DNA of 6,693 bases from Kiritimatiellia bacterium. Its GTDB lineage: Bacteria; Verrucomicrobiota; Kiritimatiellia; RFP12; UBA1067. A model generated the notes under the pieces. The model had not been told where the DNA came from. It did not search any database and was given only the letters and a program-made list of their open reading frames with translations. Location of the stretch: NCBI GenBank assembly GCA_017648225.1, contig JAGCJE010000161.1, positions 1 through 6,693 of the forward strand, in the 5' to 3' direction. Made by a program: the position numbers and the translations under genes. Positions 5,596 through 6,693 of the stretch are shown piece after piece; the first letter of the stretch is position 1, and every line of letters starts with the position of its first letter.

Positions 5596-6693
5596 TTATT
5601 CGTCTAACTTGCCCTTGTAAGCTACGCGGCGAATCTTACCGACCGACGTACGCTCCAAAGGCTCGCGATAAACGACCACCTTACGAATGCGCTTATAGTC
5701 TGCGAGTTCCGCGCTGCGCTCCTGGACGCGTTTAATGATAGACTTTTCCACATCTTCCCACGAAGGCTTAACGCCTCCATTTTGTGTTTCGAACCACTCT
5801 TCATTAGGATAGACGATCGCACCTACACGCTCACCCGGAACTCCGCCCTGAGTGTAACCAATTACGATAATATCCTGAACCGAAGGATCTTTAGCTACAG
5901 TATTTTCAACCTCTTCCGGATAAATATTCTTACCTTCACGGTTTACGATTAAGGCTTTCTTTCTGCCGCGAATAGTGATAAGGCCGTCCTCATCCTGAGA
6001 GGCGAGGTCCCCCGTCTTAAACCACTCACCATCGAATGATTCAGCAGTCGCCGCGTCATTATGATAGTAGCCTTTCATAACGATTGGGCCCTTAACTTGA
6101 AGTTCACCGACGCCCTGCTCGTTCTGATCGGCGAGACGAACCTCGCAACCATCGATCGCGTAGCCGATCGTACCGATTTTACGGCAATCAAAGCTCGTTA
6201 CCGAGACTACAGGCGCGCATTCCGTAAGACCATACCCCTCGTAAAACGCGACATGAAGACGACGAAATCCTTCAAGAACATGCTTAGGGCAAGGCGCTCC
6301 CCCAGTTACCATGATTCTAAGTGCGCCGCCGAGTTTCATCTTAACCATGTGCATAACAGGGCCGCGCAAGCCGATTTTAAGAAGGAATTGAGCAATCTTA
6401 GACTTTTTAAGACCCTCTTCAATCTTATCATGTAGCTTCTCCGCCAAGAGCGGAACAGCCATAAGAATCGTAGGCTTAAGCTCCTTTACATCGCGCCCGA
6501 CCGTACGGAGAGATTCAATGAACTTCATCTCGACCGACAGCATCAAGCCGAGCATAAAGTTCGCCGTAAATGAAAACGCGTGGAAAAGCGGCAAAACAAC
6601 CATCAAAGAATCTTCATGAGTTATCTTAACATTAAAGGTCTTAAGTGCACCCTCAATGTCGCAGACGAAGTTATGATGGGTAAGCATCGCGCC
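5596..6693 (-). CDS. Long-chain acyl-CoA synthetase (AMP-forming), 5' end beyond the window
   Basis: The C-terminal part (365 codons in the window) of an ANL-superfamily enzyme that activates fatty acids with ATP and CoA in the cytoplasm or at the inner membrane. The frame stays open to the right edge and reads GAMLTHHNF there. This normally follows the phosphate-binding SGTTGxPKG motif, so the ATG at 6687 is internal and the true start lies outside. Counting from that internal Met: a VLPLFHAFSF segment at 31-40, YGLTECAP at 152-159 (adenine/acyl region), WFKTGD at 222-227, RGRKK hinge at 240-244, NREGKNIYPEEVE at 249-261, and ERTSVGKIRR with the presumed adenylation lysine K351. All expected C-terminal motifs are intact and the end is normal. 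It lies 52 bp before GH43 on the same strand, but no metabolic link to glycan degradation is evident. Acyl-ACP ligase or another ANL acid substrate is possible. Confidence 0.9.
   Translation of the reverse strand, partial: GAMLTHHNFVCDIEGALKTFNVKITHEDSLMVVLPLFHAFSFTANFMLGLMLSVEMKFIESLRTVGRDVKELKPTILMAVPLLAEKLHDKIEEGLKKSKIAQFLLKIGLRGPVMHMVKMKLGGALRIMVTGGAPCPKHVLEGFRRLHVAFYEGYGLTECAPVVSVTSFDCRKIGTIGYAIDGCEVRLADQNEQGVGELQVKGPIVMKGYYHNDAATAESFDGEWFKTGDLASQDEDGLITIRGRKKALIVNREGKNIYPEEVENTVAKDPSVQDIIVIGYTQGGVPGERVGAIVYPNEEWFETQNGGVKPSWEDVEKSIIKRVQERSAELADYKRIRKVVVYREPLERTSVGKIRRVAYKGKLDE

Noticed and set aside
6685..6687. ATG as the start of the acyl-CoA synthetase
   Set aside because: The frame continues upstream to the edge as GA before MLTHHNF, and the family needs an N-terminal half with the phosphate-binding loop; this Met is internal.

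Overview
The window reads as a carbohydrate-degradation patch of a Gram-negative, probably gut- or sediment-type bacterium. All genes lie on the minus strand. In transcription order they are: the 3' part of a long-chain acyl-CoA synthetase (cut by the right edge), a secreted GH43-type glycosidase, a secreted GH78-type alpha-L-rhamnosidase, a secreted GH84 beta-N-acetylglucosaminidase, and possibly the first 16 codons of another gene running off the left edge. Every plus-strand ORF and every other overlapping frame looks like a shadow of these genes.

The taxon cannot be fixed from this sequence. No SusC/SusD pair is visible, as would be expected of a typical Bacteroidota polysaccharide-utilization locus. 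GH84 has a textbook Shine-Dalgarno, which is uncommon in Bacteroidota. Base composition is balanced, with AT-rich intergenic sequence. A member of the PVC group (Verrucomicrobiota, Lentisphaerota, Kiritimatiellota) is a reasonable but weak guess. One promoter-like element would also fit the Bacteroidota consensus.

Layout, right to left: acyl-CoA synthetase (6693-5596), a 52-bp gap, GH43 (5543-4584), a 122-bp gap that holds the only convincing regulatory sequence, GH78 (4461-1951), a 15-bp gap with a strong ribosome-binding site, GH84 (1935-46), and a 4-base ATGA overlap with a candidate next ORF (49-1). No intergenic stretch exceeds 122 bp. I saw no RNA gene, mobile element, CRISPR array or rho-independent terminator.

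GH78 and GH84 form a tight operon, probably transcribed from a promoter just before GH78. Its TATAAT box ends only 7 nt before the ATG and there is no Shine-Dalgarno, so the message may be leaderless. Two inverted repeats sit in the promoter region. All three glycosidases carry Sec signal peptides, so they should act in the periplasm or outside the cell. Together they would remove rhamnose, a pentose (arabinose or xylose) and terminal beta-GlcNAc. That combination does not match animal mucin or ordinary plant pectin and could point to a bacterial rhamnose/GlcNAc polysaccharide. The acyl-CoA synthetase is probably an unrelated housekeeping gene at the edge of this cluster.
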